Positions 23,250-32,389 of a stretch of DNA of 64,000 nt are shown piece after piece. Under the pieces are notes generated by a model. It saw only the letters and a program-made list of their open reading frames with translations, was not told the DNA's origin and did not search any database. The translations under genes were made by a program, and so were the position numbers. The stretch is taken from positions 81,789,539 through 81,853,538 of the forward strand of contig NC_089742.1 of the NCBI RefSeq assembly GCF_040412425.1. The letters run 5' to 3'. The DNA comes from Macrobrachium rosenbergii. Taxonomy: Eukaryota; Arthropoda; Malacostraca; Decapoda; Palaemonidae. The first letter of the stretch is position 1. Each line of letters starts with the position of its first letter.

Positions 23250-23653
23250 TGCTTTTGGAATTTAACCCACAAACAAAACAACACTCACCCTGATCTTCGG
23301 TTGCTGGAGATGGGTAAAGGTCCACTGATTTGCCAATCACAGCACACAGAAACCACAAAAACAAAATTTCAAACAAACCCTCCACCAACAACGAACAAAA
23401 AAAAAAAAAAGAGACACATGCACCATCAATATCGAAAAACCGAAAAAACAGACGAACTCCCGTTCACTTTCAAGGTTGGACCTCAACTGCCCAAGACCTC
23501 CCAAAAACGAAAAACTCCCGACAGACCGACAGACAGAGAGACAGCCGTAAAACCAACTCCAACAACCGAACCACTCACAACGACAATTACACTCTCTCTC
23601 TCACAAAACGTTGGGAAATGCTAAATTAAAACAAATTTCTTCATCCCTCTATA
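23250..23653 (-). repeat. 3' LTR (minus sense) of the gag-only element
   Basis: Plus-strand start TGCTTTTGGAATTTAACCC, end TTCATCCCTCTATA. Very similar to 26279-26693; the main differences are a short A run, a few small indels and the length of the (CT)n run (about six units here). Carries ACACTCACCCTGATC, which reads as a splice-donor-like GGTGAGT on the minus strand. Confidence 0.88.
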
Positions 23654-23671
23654 TTTCTCCCCCTTTTAGCA
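23654..23671 (-). promoter_or_regulatory. Polypurine tract of the gag-only element
   Basis: On the minus strand AAAAGGGGGAGAAA lies directly upstream of the 3' LTR, where plus-strand DNA priming starts in LTR elements. Confidence 0.75.
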
Positions 23672-23689
23672 TTTCCCAACCAACACCTT

Positions 23690-24390
23690 TCACACCCCTT
23701 TCAAATCGCCTTTACGCAACACCCACGGATGCTCACTAGCATGTCCTCTAGATCGCGTTCGCGGGCACGTAATCATTCTCTCAGAATCATTCTCTCTTCT
23801 AGCAACATTCAAACTCACATCTTCTCCTCCATTCTCTCTCAGATTCACGCTATCTTCTTCACTATTACCACTCTCAATTTCATCCACAATCTCATCTATA
23901 CCCTCTAACTCGTTCCCAAATACCTCCCCAATTCTTCAACTAACCCATCCCATTCGCTCATTGACCTTTCCAATTCTTGCAACGATTCATTCATGCTTTC
24001 AATCACTCGTCTATCACTGCTACGCTCTCTTACTCTTACACTTTCGCTCACCTCCAACCGTTCACTAACCCCTACACGTTCAGTCAACTCAGTTATATCA
24101 AACCCGCATATGCTATACGTTCTATCCATACCATCCCATTCATCCGTATTACACGCTTTATCACTCATTTCCACTTTGGCACTCACATCCCTATCACACA
24201 ACTTACGACCATTCAGTTTACTTACGTTCTTCCCTTTCTTACGTTTTTTACCATACTCTATCAAAACAAATTGCTTCATGCGCTCGTCAGTCTTTCCAGC
24301 AAAACCTCCCTCATGCAACAACCCCTCACGTACATGCATCACACGCACCGCTTGCATCCTGGAGGATCCACCCATTTGAACCCCCTTCAC
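23690..24390 (-). pseudogene. Downstream frame(s) of the gag-only element, unknown function
   Basis: Two minus frames follow the zinc-knuckle region. The first (24390-23905, 161 codons) is charged, with EYGKKRKKGKNVSKLNGRKL and a possible coiled coil near ESMNESLQELERSMSEW. The second (23887-23690, 65 codons) ends PRTRSRGHASEHPWVLRKG, close to the 3' LTR. The position would suit the end of a pol protein, for example an integrase tail, but I see no HHCC or DDE residues and would not assign one. The boundary between them contains one frame change. Confidence 0.4.
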
Positions 24391-24392
24391 AC

Positions 24393-24897
24393 TCAGTTTC
24401 CCGAATTCGCTGTCACAGTCACCCTCTTTCGTCTACATACACTTGATACATGCCCTTCCATTCCACATTCGTCACACTTCGCTCTCGGTTCTGAACACAT
24501 TCTCGCATAATGCCCATTCTTACCACAGTTACCACATATTACATTCACTCGGGTACCCCTACAACTATTAGCAACATGACCCACCTGTCCGCACCGGTAG
24601 CATTTAACCCCCCTATCTTTCGTACACTCCCTTACCAAATGTCCCGGTTGCCCACACCAAACACGCTCCTAAAGCCCACCTACACTCATTCTTTGTATGT
24701 CCTTCCTTTCCACATCTAAAACACTTCGCTCGACTTCCACTCATCGACCTTCCCCTTTGTACACTACTATCCCTAACCCATCCAACCCGTTGTTCCTTTA
24801 CAAACCCACCATTCATCCTCACTGGCACCTCCACATTACTTGCTCTTACACTCCTATCTATTACACTATCGGCCATTCTCATTGGGCCCCTCAACAC
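24393..24897 (-). pseudogene. Nucleocapsid-like segment with five CCHC zinc knuckles
   Basis: Overlapping minus frames give CFRCGKEGHTKNEC, then a knuckle broken by a one-base shift near 24645 (WCGQPGHLVREC readable in the second frame), then CYRCGQVGHVANSC, CGNCGKNGHYARMC and CDECGMEGHVSSVC. Each has the C-x2-C-x4-H-x4-C spacing that binds zinc and, in gag proteins, packages RNA. Five in a row is more than the usual one to three. Confidence 0.85.
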
Positions 24898-25004
24898 TGC
24901 ATCCCTAAAGCTTCCAAACTCTGGTACTCTCTCATCTACCCCAACCCTTACACTTACACTTCTGCTCTCTTTATAACCCTGTCAAGCTCATAATCTTCTA
25001 CAAT

Positions 25005-25301
25005 TTACAAGATTTCTCCCCAAGTCAACCTTTCATTCGTCCATCTTTTCTTCTCCTTCCGCTTCAAGTTCACAAATTCTCTAACTCCATCTGGCACTGT
25101 CCCTAACAACTTCCGTACTAACTCCTTACATTCATCTATCCCATCATCCCCAAACTTCTTCCTTGCCAATGTCTCCAGCCTACAAGCATATAGTGACAAG
25201 GTTTCCCCAGCTTTCATTCTTGCCTCATCAAATTCATTCTTCCTCTTATACTTAACACTCGCTTTCATACGCCTCGCTTGCTCAACTAGTCTAGCTTTCA
25301 C
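25005..25301 (-). pseudogene. Capsid-like part of gag
   Basis: 98 open codons rich in helix formers: KYKRKNEFDEARMKAGETLS, LYACRLETLARKKFGD, ECKELVRKLLGTVPDGVREF. The pattern of a short helix with GE-x-L..Y..RLE..A followed by ..L...LP..V matches the retrotransposon gag (Retrotrans_gag-type) capsid C-terminal region. Frames on either side are shifted, so the protein is broken. Confidence 0.65.
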
Positions 25302-25520
25302 CTTGTCATACTCAACATCCCCACACTCATAATAACCCTATACATATCAAGTAAAAACCCAGTCAAATACTCTCCTAATTCTCGTGCCCACACTCTCTTA
25401 CTTTCCCCATACTTATCCTGACAAAACCTTTCATACTCCCTAAAGAAATCATGCACATCCCTACTTCCATACTCATTATACTTTTCACACCGGGTACCTC
25501 CCTCACATACATAGCCTTTC

Positions 25521-26196
25521 TCACTTTTCGCTCTGTCCTTTCATACCCTCTTCCGAATACAAAGAGTCCACTTCTGCACTTACATTCATCTTACTCATTA
25601 CACTCTTCTTCCCCCTCTTTTTATCCACTTTTATCCACTCACCTCCATCCACCTCACTATCACTACTGCCTTCACCCTCTCCCTTCTTTCCTGCCTTTCC
25701 CACTTCCTTACCCTTCTTACTAGTTTCCTTTCCCTTTCCCTTCTTCCCTTTTTCTTCCCTGACTTATCCTTACTTTCCCTCTGTTCCTTCCCTTGCTTTT
25801 CATTCCCCTTTTCCTTACCCTGCCTCTCATTCCCTCGTTTCTTACTTCCTATTCCCATATCACTTTCATCACTCACGCTTCCATTCACTTCTTCCTCCTT
25901 TTCTTTCTCTCTTGCCCCTTCACACGTTCCAGAGAACCTGCCTCCAACAGCCCCTTCTCCAAAAACACCCTTGAACATACCTTTCATCATTTCTTCCACA
26001 CTTTTCATCATTCCCTCCAACTTTTATCCATCATTCTCTCTTCCATTCTCTCTTCTGACTCTTTCATCTCCCCTTTCATTTCTTCTTTTGCACTTCTTAG
26101 CATTCCCTCCACCTCCTCCAACTGACTCCTCAATCTCTCATTCTCACCCCTCAACCACGTATTCTCCTCTCTCAACCTTACCAGTTCCTCTTCCAT
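25521..26196 (-). pseudogene. N-terminal coiled coil and charged spacer of gag
   Basis: Frame 26196-26008 is a near-ideal coiled coil (EEELVRLREENTWLRGENER then LRSQLEEVEGMLRSAKEEM). Frame 26020-25631, one base off, continues with MMKSVEEMMKGMFKGVFGEG and a Lys/Glu-rich low-complexity stretch. A coiled coil followed by a charged spacer ahead of the capsid would suit assembly of particles. The long open frames on the opposite strand across this region are Ser/Pro/Leu-rich mirror images. Confidence 0.6.
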
Positions 26197-26253
26197 CCTT
26201 CTCTTCAGTCACACTACCAGCCACCAATCTCACTTGCAGCTGCAATACCAGCT

Positions 26254-26271
26254 GCCCCACGTTGGGCGCCA
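26254..26271 (-). promoter_or_regulatory. Primer-binding site, tRNA-Lys type
   Basis: The plus strand reads GCCCCACGTTGGGCGCCA, which from memory equals the 3' end (with CCA) of an arthropod tRNA-Lys. On the element's sense strand it is TGGCGCCCAACG..., placed seven bases inside the 5' LTR. Confidence 0.8.
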
Positions 26272-26278
26272 AATATTA

Positions 26279-26693
26279 TGTGGCGGAATTTTAACCCACA
26301 AACAAAACAAAACAACACTCACCCTGATCTTCGGTTGCTGGAGATGGGTAAAGGTCCACGATGCCAATCACAGCACACAGAAACCACAAAAACAAAAATT
26401 TCAAACAAACCCTCCACCAACAATGAACAAAAAAAAGAGACACATGCACCATCAATATCGGTACGAAAAAACAGACGAACTCCCGTTCACTTTCAAGGTT
26501 GGACCTCAACTGCCCAAGACCTCCCAAAAAAACTGAAAAAACTCCCGACAGACCAACAGACAGAGAGACAGCAAAAAAACCAACTCCAACAACGAACCAC
26601 TCACAACGACAATTACACTCTCTCTCTCTCTCTCTCTCTCTCACAAAACGTTGGGAAATGCTAAATAAAAACAAATTTCTTCATCCCTCTATA
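26279..26693 (-). repeat. 5' LTR (minus sense) of the gag-only element
   Basis: Plus-strand start TGTGGCGGAATTTTAACCC, end CATCCCTCTATA, followed by AGATT. Contains a (CT)n run of about 14 units, longer than in the partner LTR. Confidence 0.88.
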
Positions 26694-27020
26694 AGATTAT
26701 CCATTATCCACCAGGGTTTGGGTGAAGTGTTCGACCTTATCGGAGGCAGTATTGCAAGAACAGTGTGAAAGGGCACTGCAAACATAGGTGTTCATGGCCA
26801 AGGATTTAAATTTCTCTGGGCTTTCACATTACTGTTGAGGCAGAGACCAACGTCAGTGGGCTTACCACAGACCTGTGTGTGAATGTCTTGAGGAGTGCTG
26901 GCGACACGATGTCCAAACAGGAAATGGTGCCATCCACACTTCTCTCAACATGTGAAGCAGAGAACCGATTCCTCCTCAAAGGTGTACCTGAGTGCCTCCA
27001 GACAATCATACTGTTCAATG

Positions 27021-28510
27021 AAGTTTTATTATTATCGGTAACTAGTAAAATTGTGAGCACTACACTGCGCAGGCCAGCAGGGCTGTTCTTTAGGACTCCA
27101 GGATCCTGTGAAGCCATCTTCAGCTCTTGTTGGATCTGTTTCCCCCAAAGAAATCTTTGAAGCCATGTCTCCAGGAAGGACCAAATCCCATTACTTCATA
27201 AAAAATCCAAAGGCTTCAGAGCCTAGAGATCATCTTGAAGCCTTCGGAATTCACAGATTCCCTACTGTCACCCCGGAGATGGACAAGATCTACTTGGAAA
27301 TTATTATTATTATTGTTATTAATATTATTAGCCAAGTTTAAACCTGAATTGGAAAGTAGAATGCTACAAGACCAATGGATCTAAGTAGTCGTAAACAGAA
27401 AAAGTTGTGCAGAACAGAAGAAAAAGTTTTATGAAATAAAAAAATATAGACTATGAAATAAACCTCTTGTATTCCTGCTCAAAAGATACTCATTTGAACC
27501 CAGTTTGAACTTTGTTCAAACAATTCAATAACATGACTAAGATCTCAAAAATTGTAGTCATAGCGGGAAGAAAATTATATCATTATAAAGTAATACAATT
27601 ACACAATGAAAATCTCAGGAGGAAAGTAAAATTGTTAGTACTAGTGGCAAGTCTTAGTACTGAATGCAAAGGAAGATCAGAATTATGAAAAATTGTGCAT
27701 ACCAAGCACAATGAACTAATCACATGATGGTGCTAGAAATTAATACTAAGATCTTCAATAAGAAATTTAAGGGGCACGCCAATACCACAAAGCCCCATTA
27801 TAAAGTCATTATAAAATAAGTGCTTGGCTCTACCTTATGGCTGAAGGGATTCGCTTCATATTTTTACAACTTCTTCTATAACTAATAAAGAAAATTCTCC
27901 TGTGGGGAAATTTAAAAATTCAACCTCCAAGTTCACTTTTTTGCAGTTCAAAAAAAAAAAAATAAAAAATAAAAATAAAAAAATAAAAAAAATAAAAAAA
28001 ATACAAAACCTTTCAAAAATAATATCCAACAAACAGTTTCACTCAAAAATGCATTTGCCAATGACAAAATCAAGATATATAGTTATACTATACTCTGTAA
28101 CAGTTTCATTGAATATGGTTCTGTCTTCTTGGAGAAACGAATATATTTTGGGATAAAGTAAGTTTTGAGAAAATAGCAAAAGAAAAAAATTACTTATTTC
28201 GTAATAACTATGAAACTATGACAGTTAGAAAGCTGATTTTTGCACGACAACTACTTCATCATACAGTATAAGAAATATGCCCTGAAATTCACATTACAGT
28301 CAAATGAACAGAACTGTGCTCTCTCTTGATTTATATGTTACCTAAAATTTGCATTTATGGGGAGCACTGATGCCATAAGGAACCATTATAAAGTAAATGA
28401 CTGTTTCTGCCTTACGACTGAAGGGATCTGCTTCAAATGTTTACCACTTATTCTACAACTAATACTGAATAAACACAAGTCTTGTTTCAGTCTTCTTGGA
28501 GATCTAAAAC

Positions 28511-28512
<2 letters not shown>
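27021..28512. other. AT-rich sequence with one divergent direct repeat
   Basis: A block of about 125 bp at 27768-27895 (CATTATAAAGT, GGCTGAAGGGATTCGCTTCA) recurs at 28353-28475 (CATTATAAAGTAAATGAC, CTGAAGGGATCTGCTTCA). A+AAT-rich low complexity occurs at 27950-28003. No gene seen. Confidence 0.5.

Positions 28513-28577
<65 letters not shown>
28513..28577. repeat. (GA)n microsatellite
   Basis: About 32 uninterrupted GA units. Confidence 0.95.
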
Positions 28578-28579
<2 letters not shown>

Positions 28580-28764
28580 CAGAAAACAGCAAAAGAAACA
28601 ACTTTTTGGGCTTTCAAGAATCTCAAAACAGTTAGGAATATCTACAGCAAGTTATCCATATATCATTACAACCCATTTTCTCTATGACACTACCACTACA
28701 GAGAATGGGACATTTTAGTGGGTGACAATTATTTTTGAATTAATTTTTGTAACACTTTTCACAC

Positions 28765-29255
28765 GCCTTTTTTTCCAATTTATTGTTCACAGTAGTGTAC
28801 AAGCGATGAACAAAATTGTCTACGAACCAATCTAAACACTTTTTTTAGCAATAAAATTTGAAGATATGTTTATTTACATGTAAAACAGTCCAAAACAGTA
28901 TAAAACTCAAACTTGATCCTATCCAGGAATTCATACAGACTTTATGTTTTTTACAATTTGTCGTTCATAGTGCCATATAAGTGAAGAACAAAATTGTCTA
29001 TGAACCAATCTAAAAATTTTTTTATAGCAATAATGCTTCAAGATGTTTATTTACATATATAGCAGTCCAAAACAGTGTATAGCTTACTTGACCCTATCCT
29101 GAATTATTCATACAGACTTTTTTTACAAGTCTTTTTAAAATTTGTGGTTCACAGTGCTATACAAGCGAGGAACAAAATTGCCAATAAACCTAAATTTTTT
29201 TTTTAGCATTATCACTTCAGGATATGTTTATTTAGACATAACACAGTTGAAAACT
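28765..29255. repeat. Tandem repeat, three units of about 180 bp
   Basis: Each unit holds GTTCACAG/GTTCATAGT, then AAGNGANGAACAAAATTG, then AACCAATCTAAA, then ATGTTTATTTACAT and CAGTCCAAAACAGT. Unit starts are near 28765, 28947 and 29127; the last unit is partial. No ORF. Confidence 0.8.
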
Positions 29256-29889
29256 GATAATAACTAAAATTCGACAGTTCCTCGAAATTCAGCAGTTGGC
29301 TCTCCCCTTAATAAAAATCTAAGTTTTCATTTAGCAATTTAATATACAAGTTGGTTGCTAAAGATCTAACCAGGAAACAATATTCAAAGCAAGGCTAAAA
29401 TAAAAGAATGAAAAAATCTCCTCAGGGGAGACAGGTCACCAAAAATCTTGCAACATCTTGAAAATCTCAGTATACCACTATCTGTGCAATTGGAAAACAG
29501 AATGGGAACTTCTCACTATCTGTGCAATTGGAAAACAGAATGGCAACTTCTCACAACTGAATTTGCACTTCTAACGACACTTGCATTTTTAAATAAACTG
29601 CATGTAGTGTTACAAGAACTAATGTCAATGAAAAGATCTGGGAGAATCATCCTTGGCCTACTTACAACCATACTTTTAGTTTTCTTATGGTTGAATTCAA
29701 TCCCCATAATCTGCACCATGCACTGATTTTTGTTTAATACTTAAGAGAAACAGTAACTGTAGGTCTACAATCAGGAGACCAGATCAATGCAAATAGAATC
29801 ACATCATCTAATAGGCAACCAGATTATTTTCCGAGCCTAACCACACACGTGCATTATAACACAAAATAGCAGTAAGACTAAGAATACTA

Positions 29890-30252
29890 TGAAAGTTTTT
29901 CTAGCCTACCCTTTTATTATACCATAACCCAGCTTACGACTACAAAAACCACAAAACAGACTTACAACCCAAAATTAACATCCTAACCATCAGAAAGCTC
30001 TCTCTACTGCACCACACTATTCAACACTCCCACCTGCATTTGTTTACATTTTGCTCCCTCCCACCATTTTCGTACTATGACGTCACAACAAGAACAGATA
30101 CTTTCAAACATAAAGAATGCTTTGCTATAGAAACATCTTATAAAATTAAACATGTGCTTTTTTATATATTTTGTAATGCCCACACCATTTCACTAATGCA
30201 GAAAATAAAAATAAAATAATAATGATTAACTTCTAAAACTAACATATAATCA
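29890..30252 (-). repeat. 3' LTR (minus sense) of the copia-like element
   Basis: Starts TGAAAGTTTTTCTAGCCTA and ends AACATATAATCA on the plus strand. Differs from the other LTR by a roughly 50-bp and a 16-bp indel plus substitutions, so the insertion is not recent. Contains the palindrome TGACGTCA at 30078-30085. Confidence 0.88.
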
Positions 30253-30298
30253 CACTTATCTCCTTCTCCCTCCCCTCCACCCACTTATCCTAATCCCC
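30253..30298 (-). promoter_or_regulatory. Polypurine tract of the copia-like element
   Basis: The minus strand reads GGAGGGGAGGGAGAAGGAGA just upstream of the 3' LTR. Confidence 0.7.
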
Positions 30299-30299
30299 T

Positions 30300-30493
30300 T
30301 TAATTTCCATTATTCTCAAATTCTTTACCCTCTACGTAGTTTCTAGTACTTTCCCCTGAAATTCCAGCTTTAGTCAATACATCAGGTATTTGATGCTTTC
30401 CTTTTATCCATCTCACCTCCTTTATTTCTCCAGATTCTATTGTTTCTCTTATTACTGCAATATCAATTTTTAATCTCTTACTACTTACTCCAG
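30300..30493 (-). pseudogene. Copia RNase H, C-terminal piece
   Basis: The frame SSKRLKIDIAVIRETIESGE, then IKEVRWIKGKHQIPDVLTKA, is the usual end of a copia RNase H: the HQIPDVLTK block corresponds to xxQLADxLTK, with its acidic residue. It is cut from the rest of the domain by the insertion at 30496-32074 and joins it in the same frame once the insertion and one TA are discounted. Confidence 0.85.
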
Positions 30494-30495
30494 TA

Positions 30496-30818
30496 CAGTA
30501 ATACCTCGAACTTGCGCGATTCGAGTTGCATGAATTCACAGACACACGAATTTTTTATTGGAACCTAACTAATGGTCATACACGAGTTTTTCACAGACAC
30601 GCGAACACTGAGAAACCCAGCAAAAGTGTTTGTTTAATTTTTTTATGTAATTTATAAGTTTTCAAGCTTTTATGTGTAAATTAAATAACATTAAATATTA
30701 TTAAAAGTAATAATTTCTCTCTCTCTCTCTCTCTTTTAGTGAGATGAATTTTTATGGTACATGTTTATTTGTATGATACATAAACTTTTTAAGTAATAAT
30801 ATGTACTAATTTTCAAAT

Positions 30819-30858
<40 letters not shown>

Positions 30859-32074
30859 CTGTAATACAAAATTTGTATTATCTTGAACAAACAAATTCTT
30901 CCCTCATCTTTTGTAAGAAGGTGGAAGGCAAAAGCTGTCAGACATGTCATTTAACATGACAAGAATGAGAGTGTTGCTAATCAGTGGTCAAATTTTTCTT
31001 GTAATTCTCTCTCTCTGTGTGTGTGTGTGTGTCCGTAATAATTCATAAAAAATTTCACTCTCTTAAGTAAGGACAACTGTTATCTCTCTCTCTCGTTCAA
31101 AGTTAGCCAACCTACGTATTACAGCACTGTTTCTCTGTATGTCTTTAACTGTACAGTAGATAATTTTGAATAGATGTATTTTACCTGTACCGTTTACAAA
31201 CTGTAAATGCTCAGTTCTAAAACAGAGACATACAGAAGAGCATTTCAGAACAAAGAGAAAGTGACAGAATAAAAACAGTTTGTAAAAACGGGGCTGAGAA
31301 GACTTCTAAAAATAGATTGGTGGAATGGGGGAGAGAGTCACACACTATATTCTTAAGTCAACCATTTATTTCTTTTTTTAAGGGTAATGTATTAAGCTAA
31401 CTCTCTCTCTCTCTCTCTCTCTCCGTAACACTGTAATTCATAAATAATATAACTTGACATTTCAAGTAAGGACAATTCTCTCTCTCTCTCTCTCATAGTT
31501 AGCGCTCACACATTTTTACAACTTATTAATTCTCTGTACATCTTTATCTGTACAGAAGATAGTTTAAATTGATCTAATTTTACCTGTATCGTCTACGAAG
31601 TTTAAATGCACTAATGTGGCAAATACGTTCTAAAACATAGAGACATAATAACTAAGAGTTGTATTAGTAAAAATATAAAACAATGTTTGTTCATGAAAAA
31701 GTATTTCAGAACAAAGAGAAAGAGACGCAGAATAAAACAGTTGCTAAAAAGAGGTTGAGATGATTCTAAAAACAGATTGGTTGGAAGGGGAGAGAGAGAG
31801 AAATTCCCTTACAACTCTCAATTTTTATGTAAACCATTTATTTCTCTTTTTTTAAGGGCAATGTATTAAGCTAACTTTTAAATGAAATTACAGTAACTTT
31901 AATTCCATTTTAAAAGTTAACTAATAATTTGGAATTTATGATTAGGGTCATATTTAGTGTTTAAACTTTAGAAATTAGCATTTATTAGCATTTTTACAGA
32001 CCATGCCAAACTTTGAAAATTCACTCTGCGAGGGGTTCTGGAACCTAACCTCGTGTAAGTTCGAAGTATGACTG
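30496..32074. mobile_element. TA-flanked DNA element in the copia RNase H
   Basis: A 1579-bp element with TIR CAGTAATACCTCGAACTT at the left and the inverse of CAGTCATACTTCGAACTT at the right, between duplicated TA (30494-30495, 32075-32076). It has no coding frame. Inside are two divergent copies of a roughly 400-bp unit (about 31035-31410 and 31425-31880), each with TTTCAGAACAAAGAGAAAG and AACCATTTATTTCTTTTTTT, plus several (CT)n runs and (AAT)n at 30821-30855. TA duplication and CAGT ends suit a pogo/mariner-type non-autonomous element. Confidence 0.85.
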
Positions 32075-32076
32075 TA

Positions 32077-32387
32077 CTTGATTTTATTGCAGTCATTAGG
32101 GTTTTACTATCAGTTTTAACCAATGCTTCTAATTTTCTACCCCCTACTATCTCTTCCCACAAATGTTTGAAATATTTCAATCCTTCTATCCCCCCCCACC
32201 CCACAAGTGCTTCTGCTTCAATGGTGGACTTTGCTACTCTTCTGGACTGTCTGGATTTCCACCAAATGGGACTTCCCCTTTTACCATCTCTCAAAGATAA
32301 CACACAATCTAATTGTGTAGGACCATCTTCAATACTCCCAAATGAAGTATCTGCATAGGCTTCCCAATAAATCTTTCCTTCTTCTAC
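32077..32387 (-). pseudogene. Copia RNase H, N-terminal and central piece
   Basis: Minus frame with YWEAYADTSFGSIEDGPTQL, which has the first catalytic Asp (YADxSFG), followed by PIWWKSRQSRRVAKSTIEAE with the catalytic Glu, then YFKHLWEEIVGG and LVKTDSKTLMTAI with the D-S-K motif. This is a clear copia-type RNase H. It is open across the domain until the inserted element at 32074. Confidence 0.88.
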
Positions 32388-32389
32388 TA

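Larger units (their letters stand above)
23250..26693 (-). mobile_element. Gag-only LTR retrotransposon with intact boundaries
   Basis: A 3444-bp minus-strand element. It has LTRs of 404 and 415 bp (23250-23653, 26279-26693) and a 5-bp target duplication AGATT (23245-23249 and 26694-26698). A primer-binding site is complementary to a tRNA-Lys 3' end (26254-26271) and a purine tract lies beside the 3' LTR (about 23654-23671). The 2.6-kb interior encodes a gag-like polyprotein with a coiled coil, a capsid-like part and five zinc knuckles, plus a further frame of unknown nature. No protease, RT, RNase H or integrase is visible, so it would depend on enzymes from another element. Related by LTR to the solo LTR at 15928. 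Confidence 0.87.
22291..27020 (-). mobile_element. Penelope-like element, copy B, split by an LTR element
   Basis: The same family as copy A, directly upstream in minus sense. The part at 22291-23249 carries the endonuclease and tail. The part at 26699-27020 carries RT thumb sequence (VDGTISCLDIVSPALLKTF, IVWRHS). They are separated by a 3.4-kb LTR retrotransposon and rejoin at the sequence that in copy A reads CTGACAGTAAGTATATCCAT. The 5' RT core, including the YxDD box, is missing, so this is a 5'-truncated copy. Confidence 0.8.

Noticed and set aside
23977..26294. Long plus-strand frames (up to 177 codons) opposite the gag-only element
   Set aside because: They are rich in Ser, Leu, Pro, His and Thr, as expected of the reverse complement of charged, Lys/Glu-rich gag. 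The minus strand carries the zinc knuckles, coiled coil, primer site and purine tract.
27108..27341. 77-codon plus frame
   Set aside because: Overlaps the 5' end of Penelope-like copy B and an ATT-rich tail. No motif and opposite strand to the recognised element.
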